DNA of 13,370 nt from Actinomycetota bacterium (GTDB lineage Bacteria > Actinomycetota > Actinomycetes > Streptosporangiales > Streptosporangiaceae): assembly GCA_003140115.1 (NCBI GenBank), contig PLIQ01000613.1, positions 789 to 14,158 of the forward strand, read 5' to 3'. Shown here piece after piece: positions 1 through 6,721 of this stretch. Both the position numbers and the translations under genes were made by a program. The notes under the pieces are model-generated. The model was not told the DNA's origin. It did not search any database and saw only the letters and a program-made list of their open reading frames with translations. Positions within the stretch are counted from its first letter, which is position 1, and every line of letters starts with the position of its first letter.

Positions 1-76
1 CGAACCTCACCTGCTGCTCCAATCGGAGTCGTAGCTGGAATCCCCGGCCTTCAGTTCAGGCGGGGGAGGATGTCAA
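1..76 (+). mobile_element. Right end of an IS200/IS605-type (TnpB) element
   Basis: Seen: an imperfect stem pairs CCCCGGCCT (42-50) with AGGCGGGGG (58-66) around a 7-nt loop, with one G-G mismatch. It is followed by AGGATGTCAA, ending at 76. Known: a GC-rich hairpin followed by GGGGAGGATGTCAA is a recurrent right-end signature of actinobacterial IS200/IS605-group elements carrying tnpB. There it also forms the 3' scaffold of the TnpB guide RNA. Homology of the neighbouring desaturase remnant stops exactly at 77, which fixes the element boundary at 76/77. A plus-strand frame closes with TAG at 32-34 and could be the tail of tnpB, but too little is present to identify it. The rest of the element lies to the left of the window. 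Confidence 0.72.
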
Positions 77-96
77 GTTCCAGTACAGGAACCGGT
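42..96 (+). ncRNA. Probable 3' end of a TnpB guide RNA (omega RNA) plus guide
   Basis: In IS200/IS605 elements the TnpB-associated RNA reads out through the right-end hairpin, and the flanking host DNA becomes the guide. Here the hairpin is 42-66, the scaffold end is at 76, and the flanking 16-20 nt (from about 77) would be the guide. That guide matches the antisense strand of the broken desaturase gene. The hairpin and the boundary are seen. Transcription, and an intact TnpB outside the window, are inferred. Confidence 0.45.
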
Positions 97-546
97 TGAC
101 CACGCACAGCTTGACCGTGCGGGTGTTGAGCCGGTGATCGAGCACGTTCTCACCCATGCCCGCGCGCTGCTGGGTGAAGCCGTAGACCTGGAGCAGGCAC
201 GCGCCGTACAGCCAGGTACCGAACCCGATCGCCAGCGCGGCGGCGGCGGCGAGCTGCCCCAGAACGCGATGCCGAGGCCGGCGAACAGGCCGATCAGGGC
301 GAGCTAGATCGCGGTGTCCCGCACCGCGGGGTAGTCCGAGCGCCGCATCAGCTCCTTCATCCGCTGCCGCGGCACCGCGCTGCGGAACCAGCTCGCGCAA
401 GCCAAGCCGGCCGCTGCCGCCGCCTGGTTCTCCGGACCGGCGAGGTTGTACCGCGCCAACCGTGCCCGACCGGTCACCGTGCCCATCCGCGTGCCGGTCT
501 CCTTATCCGCGGCCGTCCCTGCGCCCGTGCCGGTCTCCGTACCCAT
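77..546 (-). pseudogene. Fatty acid desaturase remnant, internally deleted and disrupted
   Basis: The first part, from ATG 546, reads like the N terminus of actinobacterial membrane fatty acid desaturases: ARYNLAGPEN, then a segment ending MKELMRRSDYPAVRDTAI. A TAG at 304-306 stands where the family usually has Trp. The frame then shifts near 256-262. The second part, in the new frame, matches the C-terminal region: GTWLYG, then GFTQQRAGMGENVLDHRLNT, then RFLYWN. The central segment with the first two histidine boxes (HxxxH/HxxHH) is absent, and homology stops at 77 just before the third box (HxxHH). An enzyme lacking all three iron-binding boxes cannot work. The N terminus also has a low-complexity Gly/Thr-rich tract made by a repeated CGTGCCGGTCTCC unit (plus strand). 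Family assignment rests on recognised motifs. Confidence 0.78.
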
Positions 547-569
547 GTCCCGGTCGCCTCCAGTGCCAT

Positions 570-585
570 TTTGGAGCGCTCCAAA
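570..585. promoter_or_regulatory. 16-bp perfect palindrome, LacI-type operator
   Basis: TTTGGAGCGCTCCAAA is a perfect palindrome with the central CG dyad typical of LacI-family operators. The actinomycete CebR/CelR consensus TGGGAGCGCTCCCA differs only in the flanks. It sits 24 bp upstream of the first ATG of the desaturase remnant. A TTGACA hexamer reads on the minus strand at 611-616, so the palindrome lies in the promoter zone, where a repressor would block transcription. The dyad is seen; the regulator is not in the window. Because the gene it faces is dead, the site may be an orphan. Confidence 0.6.
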
Positions 586-610
586 TTAGCTTCACAAACC
601 GGCCCGAAGC

Positions 611-616
611 TGTCAA
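611..616 (-). promoter_or_regulatory. Candidate -35 hexamer of the dead desaturase gene
   Basis: The minus strand reads TTGACA, a perfect sigma-70-type -35 hexamer, upstream of the palindrome at 570-585. No good -10 lies at the expected 17-18 bp; the nearest AT-rich candidate (CTAATT) is 21 bp away. The call is therefore tentative. The stretch 547-817 has no other convincing feature apart from a short open frame ending at 651. Confidence 0.3.
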
Positions 617-817
617 CACGGAGATTCAAAGATTTTGCCGGAGGCCGCCGTCAGGACTGCTCGAACTGCTCTCGGATCTTGTCCGACATCGCTTCTGCCT
701 CGCTGTACGAGGTTGTAAGAGGGGCCTGCTGCGCTAGGTAGGCCACTCCCGTTCGCGCGCCACAGGCAATGACGCCCTCCTGGTTACCGGCTCTTCGTCT
801 TTCGGCTGACGCCCCGA

Positions 818-1372
818 TCAGGCTAGGTAGCGCAGCTGGAGTTCGTCGGTGTGGCCAGACCAGCTCAGGTGGAGCGTCCAGCAGCCCGGCGCCGGCAGGT
901 CGATGATCGATGGTCCTGGCCCGCCCGGCACGTACTCCGTCGCCGTGCGCGTGCTACCCGCAAGTGTGGCCTTGATGATCAGCGGATCCGGCACGTTGAG
1001 CGGAACCCTGGATACCCACAAGATTTTGTTGTTCCTGCTTTGCAGTGGCGGCGAGTGCAGCGCGTCGCGGGAGGCCCACAGGATGGCCACGATGTTGCCT
1101 GCCTTGCCCATCACGTGCGGCATGGCCTGATCCGGCGGGGAGAACCCGGACCGGGCCCAGACAGGCAGTGGGCTGACCGGCGGCTGCCCGGCACACCCGT
1201 TCGAGGTGACCGCAGCTGCTTGAGCCGTGCTCGCCTGGACTGCGTTCGCCCGGGTAGCGCTCGCCCCCGCCGTCGACGGCTGAGGCCGCGCCGACGGCTG
1301 ACCGTTACCGGTACACGCCGAGACGAGCAGGGCCGCCACTGCCAGCGGCGCGAAAACCACACCACGCCTCAT
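818..1372 (-). CDS. Putative secreted lipoprotein, unknown function
   Basis: The 184-residue protein starts MRRGVVFAPLAVAALLVSAC. This is a basic N region, a hydrophobic stretch and a lipobox (VSAC) with the acylated Cys at residue 20. A Ser/Thr/Ala/Pro/Gln-rich linker of about 40 residues follows, as in cell-surface proteins held off the membrane. The globular part has a Cys in SNGCAG, a central NKILWVSR motif, PGGPGPSIIDLP and a second Cys in APGCWTLHLSW. It ends in a beta-rich GHTDELQLRY tail. The two Cys could form a disulfide. Homologues of this type occur in actinomycetes without a known role. ATG 1372 is preferred over the upstream in-frame GTG (1408) because it places the signal peptide correctly. 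The GGAGG upstream is rather distant, 14 nt. It lies 114 nt downstream of the FhuF-like gene on the same strand; co-transcription is possible but not shown. Confidence 0.75.
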   Translation of the reverse strand: MRRGVVFAPLAVAALLVSACTGNGQPSARPQPSTAGASATRANAVQASTAQAAAVTSNGCAGQPPVSPLPVWARSGFSPPDQAMPHVMGKAGNIVAILWASRDALHSPPLQSRNNKILWVSRVPLNVPDPLIIKATLAGSTRTATEYVPGGPGPSIIDLPAPGCWTLHLSWSGHTDELQLRYLA

Positions 1373-1486
1373 ATCCGAACGGTACGCCTCCGACCGCCCG
1401 TCACACACCCGGCCGCGGGCGCGATTTCGGAGGTGCCAGTATGACGGGAGGCAACCGGCCCGGCGTCTAGCGCCCGAGGCGTCCGG

Positions 1487-2296
1487 TCAGTGGCGGAGGG
1501 CGGCCTGCCACTGCTGGCGCCGGATATGCGCCGGGGTCAGCACGCAGTCACCGCATGTCCCGCCGCCCGGCACCCGGTAGTACAAGCAGCAGCTGCGGCG
1601 GACCAGGAAACGCTGCGGCTGCGAGGCGTCCGGCTGCACGAATTCGCCGGTGCCCCGCAGCGGTCCGAGGGCGAGGATCCTGGCCGTCAGTTGCCCGCTG
1701 GTTTCCGCCTGGTCGGGAAAGCTCCTGGCCAGCATCCCAGCGGCACCCGCCAGCGCGGACGCGATGTTGCCCCGCAGCACCAGCGGTGAAAGCCGGAACA
1801 AGCTGTGGAACGCGTCGGCTACCGGGCTGGCCATGCCCTGCACGCAGCGCTCCGACAGCAGCACGGCAGCGTCGTCGAGCTCTCGGCCGGCCGGCGCGTC
1901 GCCGATCTCCCGCCCGGTGACCGGGCCGGCCGCCAGCGGCATCGGGCCGCTGTCCACCGGGCGCCACCACAGGTTGTCCAGCGTCAGGTACGGGACCACG
2001 CCGCCGAGCACCGCCGCGCCCAGCGACGGCGAGACCAGGCGTGAGGCCAGCCCCAGGAACACGATCGAGGCGGCGACCCGTTCGGCCACCTCCGCGGGCG
2101 CAACGCCGGCCTGGCCGGCGATGACGGCACGGGCTCCAGTCACCCGGCTGGCCAGCGCCGCCGGATCAGATACCAGCAGGCTCGCCTGCCGCCAGCCCAC
2201 CCCCTGGGCCCAGGGCTCGAGCGCGAAGTACGGCCCGACGCCAGCGGCCGCGGCAAGCGCCTCAGCCGCATCCACGTCCGCCGCCAGTCCCCGCAT
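1487..2296 (-). CDS. FhuF-like siderophore-iron reductase (2Fe-2S)
   Basis: About 269 residues. The C terminus carries C-C-x10-C-x2-C (residues 236, 237, 248 and 251, within RSCCLYYRVPGGGTCGDC), the signature with which FhuF binds its atypical 2Fe-2S cluster. The upstream part matches the FhuF/IucA-like fold pattern, with SPSLGAAVLGG followed by LWWRP. FhuF proteins act in the cytoplasm, reducing ferric siderophores so that iron is released. No transporter or siderophore synthesis gene lies nearby, so its substrate cannot be inferred. ATG 2296 was chosen because GGGGTG stands 6 nt upstream; a GTG at 2305 is the alternative. No Fur/IdeR-type box was recognised. Family assignment is firm; the physiological siderophore is unknown. 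Confidence 0.83.
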   Translation of the reverse strand: MRGLAADVDAAEALAAAAGVGPYFALEPWAQGVGWRQASLLVSDPAALASRVTGARAVIAGQAGVAPAEVAERVAASIVFLGLASRLVSPSLGAAVLGGVVPYLTLDNLWWRPVDSGPMPLAAGPVTGREIGDAPAGRELDDAAVLLSERCVQGMASPVADAFHSLFRLSPLVLRGNIASALAGAAGMLARSFPDQAETSGQLTARILALGPLRGTGEFVQPDASQPQRFLVRRSCCLYYRVPGGGTCGDCVLTPAHIRRQQWQAALRH

Positions 2297-2357
2297 GAAA
2301 GTCACCCCGGTTTCCGGCCAAGGTTACCGTCGCGGCTTGTCCGCGGTGGAAGCCCGC

Positions 2358-2834
2358 TTAGTCGGGTCGGCTGATCCATAACGATAGGTGGGCGGGTTCC
2401 AGGGCCTGCTGCACGACACCGGCCAGGTCATCTCGGACCGTGTCCAGGTCCACGGCGTCCTTCAGCCGGGCCGCGAACGCCACCACGGTCTGGTCGGCGT
2501 CGTACCGGGCTCGATTGAACCGTCGGTCCACCACCCGCTGCACCCGCCGCCGCACCGGATTGAACAAAGCCGCCGCGGCCAGCGTCGCGGCGGCCACCGC
2601 CACCGGAGCATGAAACCGGAACACCTGGGTGGCCAGCAGTACCAGTCCCGCGTAGATCCCCACAAGTGTCCCGGTGAGGATCGCGTACGCGAGGGTGCGG
2701 CTGATGATCCGGTCGATGTCGTACAGCCGGAACCTAAGGATCCCGAACCCGATGCTGACCGGCAGCGCCAAGATGCCGATCGCGGCCAGCCCCTCCACGA
2801 GGGTCCACAAACCGGTCCGATTGCCGATCCACAC
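2358..2834 (-). pseudogene. 5'-truncated integral membrane protein remnant
   Basis: The open frame (158 codons from a GTG) matches the C-terminal part of a larger actinobacterial membrane protein family often annotated as sensor-like or histidine-kinase-like. It has a hydrophobic helix (about 15-33), the motif FRLYDIDRIISRTLAYAI, a helix pair (about 48-90), then FNPVRRRVQRVVDRRFNRAR and a coiled amphipathic tail ending ALEPAHLSLWISRPD. Family members normally have several more membrane helices before this point. Here an in-frame TAG at about 2847-2849 cuts the upstream reading frame, the GTG has no ribosome site, and the Mo-subunit gene ends only 22 bp away. I read it as a decayed 3' fragment rather than a small gene. 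The C terminus itself looks intact. A functional short version cannot be excluded. Confidence 0.6.
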
Positions 2835-2856
2835 CAGGGCGATCCCCTAATAGTGT

Positions 2857-5196
2857 TTACTGGCCCGAGTCCGCTGCGGCGATAAGTTCCAGGATGCGAG
2901 CCGGGGGCAGGTGCTGCTCGTAGATCCGCACGCCGAAGGGTGACAGTGCGTCCTCGATCGCGTTCACTACCGTGGGCGGTGCGACGATCATGCCCCCTTC
3001 GCCCACGCCACGGAAGTTGACGTCGGCGTCGAGCGGCACAGTCTCCAGGTGCTCGATCTCGATGCGCGGAACGTCACAGGTGGTCGGCATCAGGTAATCC
3101 ATGAACGTGGCTGACTGGAAGCTGCCGTCCTCGCCGTACGCCGACCGTTCGAGCAGGACAGCGCCGATGCCCTGCGCGACGCCGCCTCGGATCTGGCCCT
3201 CGACGACGGCGGGATTGATAAGCGCGCCGCAGTCTTCAACGGCGGCGTATCGCTCCACCTTCACGATGCCGGTCTCGACATCGACTTCCACGATCGCGCA
3301 ATGAGTGCCGCCGGACCAGCCGCCTTGGCCACCGTCGTACGTGGCCTCGACCTCGAGCGCGGCATCCACCTCGGCACCGAACTGCCCTGATGCCGCCCGC
3401 CGCGCGACTTCGCTGACGGCGATCGCGCTCGCGGGGTCGCCGCGCACCCACACATTGCCGTCGGTAATCAGCAGGTCCTGTGCGCTGACCTCTATGAGAT
3501 GGGCCGCGAAATCGAGCACCTTGGCCTTGAGCTCCCGGGCGCCGTGCAGTGCCACGCCTCCGGTCATGGTGGCCGACCGGCTGCCGCCGGTCAGTCCGAA
3601 CGGGACGACGTCGCTGTCGCCGACCACCACGCGTACCTGCTCGAACGGCACGCCGAACTCGTCGGCGGCGATCTGGGCCAGGGTCGTCTGGTGGCTCTGG
3701 CCGTGGGGCATCTGGCCGGTGAACAGGGCGACGATGCCGTCTTCCTCGAGCCGGAGGCGCATGGACTCACTGCCCAGGGCGCCGTCGGGCCCCCGCGGGC
3801 CCGGAGCGGCTTCGATGAACGTCGCCACCCCGATGCCGAGGTAGCGGCCCTGCGCTCGCGCCTCGACCTGCCGGCGCCGGAACGCGGGGTAGTCCACCAT
3901 CTCGGCGACCCGTTCCAGCGATTCCTTTGAAGTGACTCCCACCAGTGGTCGGCCGGTAATCATCAAGGCCGGCGGATCGGTGCGCGCGGCGAGGTTGCGC
4001 AACCGGATACCAACCGGATCGAGGCCGAGGTCTTTCGCGATGAGGTCCAGGACGCGTTCCCGCACGAACGTCTCGGACGCCCACGGCCCGCGGTAAGCGA
4101 CGTACGACGCCTTGTTCGTGATCGCCGCGGTTGACTCGAACCCCAGGGCCGCGAGCTTGTACGGACCGGGGATCATCGCCTGCATGATGTCCGGGAACAT
4201 CGTGCCCATCCCAGGGTAGGCGCCGGTGTCGATGACCATTTTCACGTCCAGCCCGAGCAAGTCGCCGTCGTTGCTGACCGCGGCCCGGACGTCGAAGCTC
4301 TCCTCGCGCGCCTGTCCCGACGCGGTGAGGTTCTCGCCGCGGTCCTCGACCCACTTGACCGGCCGGCCGAGATGACGCGAGGCGGCGGCGACGGCGAGTT
4401 CTTCGCGTGATGCGCCGATCTTCAGGCCGAACGACCCGCCGATATCCCCGGCCAGGACACGTATCTTGTCACCCTCGATGCCCAGGCGCGTGGCCACGCC
4501 ATTCCTGGTGATGTGCACGCTTTGCGTTGCCGCGTAGACCGTCATGGCAGCTAGGTCGGCATCCCAGCTCGCGACACAAGCGCGTCCCTCCATGGGCACG
4601 TTCTGGTGCCGATGCACGTCGATGTGGAAGTCGACGACGCGATCGGCATCGGCGAACGTACCGGCGACGTCGCCGAACTCGTTGCGCGAGTGCGGGCGGG
4701 CAATGTTGTCACCCAGGTTGGCGAACAGCGGCGGGCTGCTCGGGTCGAGCGCGAAGGCGGCATTCATTACCGGAGGCAGCTCGTCATATTCGACGTCCGC
4801 CAGCTCGCAGCCGTCCTCGGCGAGGTAACGACTCTCGGCGATGACGACCGCCACGGGATCGCCAACGAAGCGCACCTTATCTGTCGCGAGCAGGGTGAAC
4901 TCCGCGGTGGGCCCCCCGGTTGTGAAAAGAGCCAGCAGCGGATCCGGCGCTTGCACCGTCATCGCTTCCAGATCGGCTCCGGTGAGCACCGCGACCACTC
5001 CGGGCAGCGCCCGCGCGGCCGAGACATCGACCGAGAGCACGCGGCCGTGAGCCAGCGGCGAGCGCACGAACGCAGCATGCAGCATCCCGGGCAGCTTGAT
5101 GTCGTCGACGTACCGGCCCGCGCCGGTCAGGATGCGCGGGTCCTCCGAACGCTTGATGCTGGCGCCGGTGTAGCGCTCAGCCACGATTTCTGCCAT
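2857..5196 (-). CDS. Molybdenum hydroxylase large (Mo-cofactor) subunit, CoxL/XDH-like
   Basis: A 779-residue catalytic subunit of the xanthine dehydrogenase/CO dehydrogenase superfamily, binding molybdopterin cytosine dinucleotide. Visible motifs: RYVDDIKLPGMLHAAFVRSP (about 28-47), GDIGGSFGLK (250-259), the active-site loop AYRGPWA (367-373), GQMPHGQSHQT (494-504) and the C-terminal VGEGG with the probable catalytic Glu733. The loop is neither AYxCSFR (true CO dehydrogenase, form I) nor AYRGAGR (form II). The substrate is therefore probably an aldehyde or N-heterocycle, unspecified. ATG 5196 is supported by AGGAG 6 nt upstream; the frame stays open upstream only because it overlaps the 2Fe-2S gene. 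It is the last gene of a three-gene operon, 11 nt after the 2Fe-2S gene. No XdhC-, CoxG-, CoxD- or CoxE-like maturation gene is present in the window. Confidence 0.93.
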   Translation of the reverse strand: MAEIVAERYTGASIKRSEDPRILTGAGRYVDDIKLPGMLHAAFVRSPLAHGRVLSVDVSAARALPGVVAVLTGADLEAMTVQAPDPLLALFTTGGPTAEFTLLATDKVRFVGDPVAVVIAESRYLAEDGCELADVEYDELPPVMNAAFALDPSSPPLFANLGDNIARPHSRNEFGDVAGTFADADRVVDFHIDVHRHQNVPMEGRACVASWDADLAAMTVYAATQSVHITRNGVATRLGIEGDKIRVLAGDIGGSFGLKIGASREELAVAAASRHLGRPVKWVEDRGENLTASGQAREESFDVRAAVSNDGDLLGLDVKMVIDTGAYPGMGTMFPDIMQAMIPGPYKLAALGFESTAAITNKASYVAYRGPWASETFVRERVLDLIAKDLGLDPVGIRLRNLAARTDPPALMITGRPLVGVTSKESLERVAEMVDYPAFRRRQVEARAQGRYLGIGVATFIEAAPGPRGPDGALGSESMRLRLEEDGIVALFTGQMPHGQSHQTTLAQIAADEFGVPFEQVRVVVGDSDVVPFGLTGGSRSATMTGGVALHGARELKAKVLDFAAHLIEVSAQDLLITDGNVWVRGDPASAIAVSEVARRAASGQFGAEVDAALEVEATYDGGQGGWSGGTHCAIVEVDVETGIVKVERYAAVEDCGALINPAVVEGQIRGGVAQGIGAVLLERSAYGEDGSFQSATFMDYLMPTTCDVPRIEIEHLETVPLDADVNFRGVGEGGMIVAPPTVVNAIEDALSPFGVRIYEQHLPPARILELIAAADSGQ

Positions 5197-5207
5197 GGTC
5201 TCCTGCC

Positions 5208-5693
5208 TCAGCGTTCGCGGTTGCGCAGTGTTCGATTGCGCTGGGCGGCCAGCAGGACGCCATCGATGATGCTCTGGTAGCCAGTGCACCGGCAGATGTT
5301 GCCGGATAGCGCCTCGCGGATCTGCTGCTCGTCGGCGTCGGGGTGGTCGCTGAGCAGCGCGGTCGCCTGCATGACGAACCCGGGCGTGCAAAAACCGCAC
5401 TGGAAGCTATGCGAATCCCACATCGCTTGCTGCAGTGTGCCCAGCCCGCCGTCAGTGGCCAGCCCCTCGATCGTCGTTACCTCGCTGCCGGCCGCCTGGA
5501 CCGCCAGCATCAGGCACGAGCGCACCGCCCGGCCGTCGACGATGACCGTACACGCACCGCAGACCCCGTGCTCGCAGCCGACGTGTGTCCCGGTCAGATT
5601 GAGGTCATCCCGCAGGAAGTCCGCCAGCGTCTTGCGCACCTCGGGCGAACCCGTGTGCGTCGCACCGTTGACCGTCAGAGAGATGTCCGCCAT
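5208..5693 (-). CDS. Molybdenum hydroxylase small 2Fe-2S subunit, CoxS-like
   Basis: 161 residues, the usual length of the small subunit. The N-terminal ferredoxin-like domain has Cys40, Cys45, Cys48 and Cys60 (GCEHGVCGACTV, then SC). The helical C-terminal domain has Cys99 and Cys102 (QCGFCTPGFVMQA) and Cys134 and Cys136 (NICRCTGY). All eight ligands for the two 2Fe-2S clusters are present. It passes electrons from the Mo site to the FAD subunit. The ATG at 5693 overlaps the TGA of the FAD gene by one base (TGATG), which suggests translational coupling. The TGA is followed 11 nt later by the ATG of the large subunit. Confidence 0.95.
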   Translation of the reverse strand: MADISLTVNGATHTGSPEVRKTLADFLRDDLNLTGTHVGCEHGVCGACTVIVDGRAVRSCLMLAVQAAGSEVTTIEGLATDGGLGTLQQAMWDSHSFQCGFCTPGFVMQATALLSDHPDADEQQIREALSGNICRCTGYQSIIDGVLLAAQRNRTLRNRER

Positions 5694-6568
5694 CAGTCAC
5701 TGCCTCTCGCTGCGTTGTCCGCAGCTGCTCGTAGGCCGCGACGCACGATAGCGGCCGCGACCGTCTTCCGGTAGTCCGACGATCCGTGCAGGTCGGCCGG
5801 TGGGTCGATATCGCCGGTCGCGCGGCGGGCCGCCTCCTCGAACAGCTCCGCCGACGGCCTCTCGCCGACCAGCAGATCCTCTGCGGCGGCAGCCCGGACC
5901 GGCACATCAGAAACCCCGGCAAACGCCAGCCGGGCATCGCTGATCATCCCGCCGGACAATCCCAGCGACACCGCCAGGCCGACCATGGCGAAGTCACCGT
6001 GACGTCGGGCGACCTCCTGGAAGCTAACCCCCGTGCCCTGTCCTGCGGCCGGGAATCGCACCTCTAGGAGCAACTCGTCAGGACGGCGTGACGTCGTGAG
6101 ATAACCCTCGAACCACTGCGCCGCGGGGATCACCCGCTCGCCCGACGGGCCGCGTACCACGAACTCGGCATCGAGCGCCCGGGCGACCGCCGGCAACTCG
6201 GCGGCCGGGTCGGCATGCGCCAGGCTGCCCCCTATCGTGCCGCGGCTGCGGATCGCTTCATGACCGATGAACGGTAGAGCGGCCGCCAGCAACGGCACGG
6301 CGTCGGCGACGATCTCGGATTCCTCGGCAACATACTCCCGCGTCATCGCGCCGATCGCCACCCAGCCGTCTGTCGCCGACACCCCGGACAGCTCATCGAT
6401 GCCGTTGATGTCGATGAGCACCTCGGGGCGGGCCAGCCGTAGCGCGAGCAGCGGTATCAAGCTTTGACCGCCGGCGAGCACGCTCGCCTCGTCAGAGTAC
6501 TCAGCCAGCAAATCGATAGCTTCAGCAACGGTCGTCGGCGCCTCGTACTCAACAGGAGGCAGCTTCAT
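5693..6568 (-). CDS. Molybdenum hydroxylase medium FAD-binding subunit, CoxM-like
   Basis: 291 residues, typical for the FAD subunit. Two FAD-binding motifs are visible: AGGQSLIPLL (32-41) in the N-terminal domain and RSRGTIGGSLAHADP (107-121). The C-terminal domain contains the usual RHGDFAMVGLAVSL and ends with DYRKTVAAAIVRRGL. It accepts electrons from the 2Fe-2S subunit and hands them to an external acceptor. ATG 6568 (MKLPPVEYEAP) was preferred over the GTG at 6574 because AAGGG lies 8 nt upstream of the ATG. It is the first gene of the operon in the classical M-S-L order. The promoter should lie in 6569-6721, which also holds a perfect hairpin. Confidence 0.94.
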   Translation of the reverse strand: MKLPPVEYEAPTTVAEAIDLLAEYSDEASVLAGGQSLIPLLALRLARPEVLIDINGIDELSGVSATDGWVAIGAMTREYVAEESEIVADAVPLLAAALPFIGHEAIRSRGTIGGSLAHADPAAELPAVARALDAEFVVRGPSGERVIPAAQWFEGYLTTSRRPDELLLEVRFPAAGQGTGVSFQEVARRHGDFAMVGLAVSLGLSGGMISDARLAFAGVSDVPVRAAAAEDLLVGERPSAELFEEAARRATGDIDPPADLHGSSDYRKTVAAAIVRRGLRAAADNAARGSD

Positions 6569-6611
6569 CGGCACGGCCCTTCGATCGGAGGCAACATCCC
6601 TAGCCCGCCAG

Positions 6612-6627
6612 GGCTCATTAGTGAGCC
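6612..6627. promoter_or_regulatory. Perfect inverted repeat upstream of the Mo-hydroxylase operon
   Basis: GGCTCA-TTAG-TGAGCC is a perfect 6-bp stem with a 4-nt spacer, 43 bp upstream of the FAD-subunit start and about 95 bp downstream of the MntP stop. It could be an operator for the Mo-hydroxylase genes or a weak terminator for mntP. No T-run follows on the minus strand, which slightly favours an operator. No clear -10/-35 pair was found around it. Confidence 0.35.
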
Positions 6628-6721
6628 TAACAACCCGCCCGCGTGTCTCGGTCAGCCGATCTCTTCGACCGGCACCTCCCCTAGCCCGGCTTCGAACGTT
6701 TCGGCGGCGCTCCGGGCGGCG

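Noticed and set aside
851..1444. Plus-strand frame of 197 codons opposite the lipoprotein
   Set aside because: Arg-rich shadow of the minus-strand gene, with no start signal or motif; the minus frame has a lipobox and a sensible composition.
1650..2381. Plus-strand frame of 243 codons opposite the FhuF-like gene
   Set aside because: Ser/Ala/Arg/Pro-rich mirror frame typical of high-GC DNA; the minus strand carries the Cys4 motif of FhuF.
5197..5400. N-terminal extension of the Mo subunit reading into the 2Fe-2S gene
   Set aside because: It is Arg/Pro/His-rich out-of-frame readthrough of the 2Fe-2S gene. ATG 5196 has a good ribosome site and gives the normal family N terminus.
2857..6568. 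Aerobic CO dehydrogenase (form I) operon
   Set aside because: The gene order fits, but the large-subunit loop AYRGPWA lacks the AYxCSFR motif that defines CO-oxidising enzymes, and no accessory cox genes are present.
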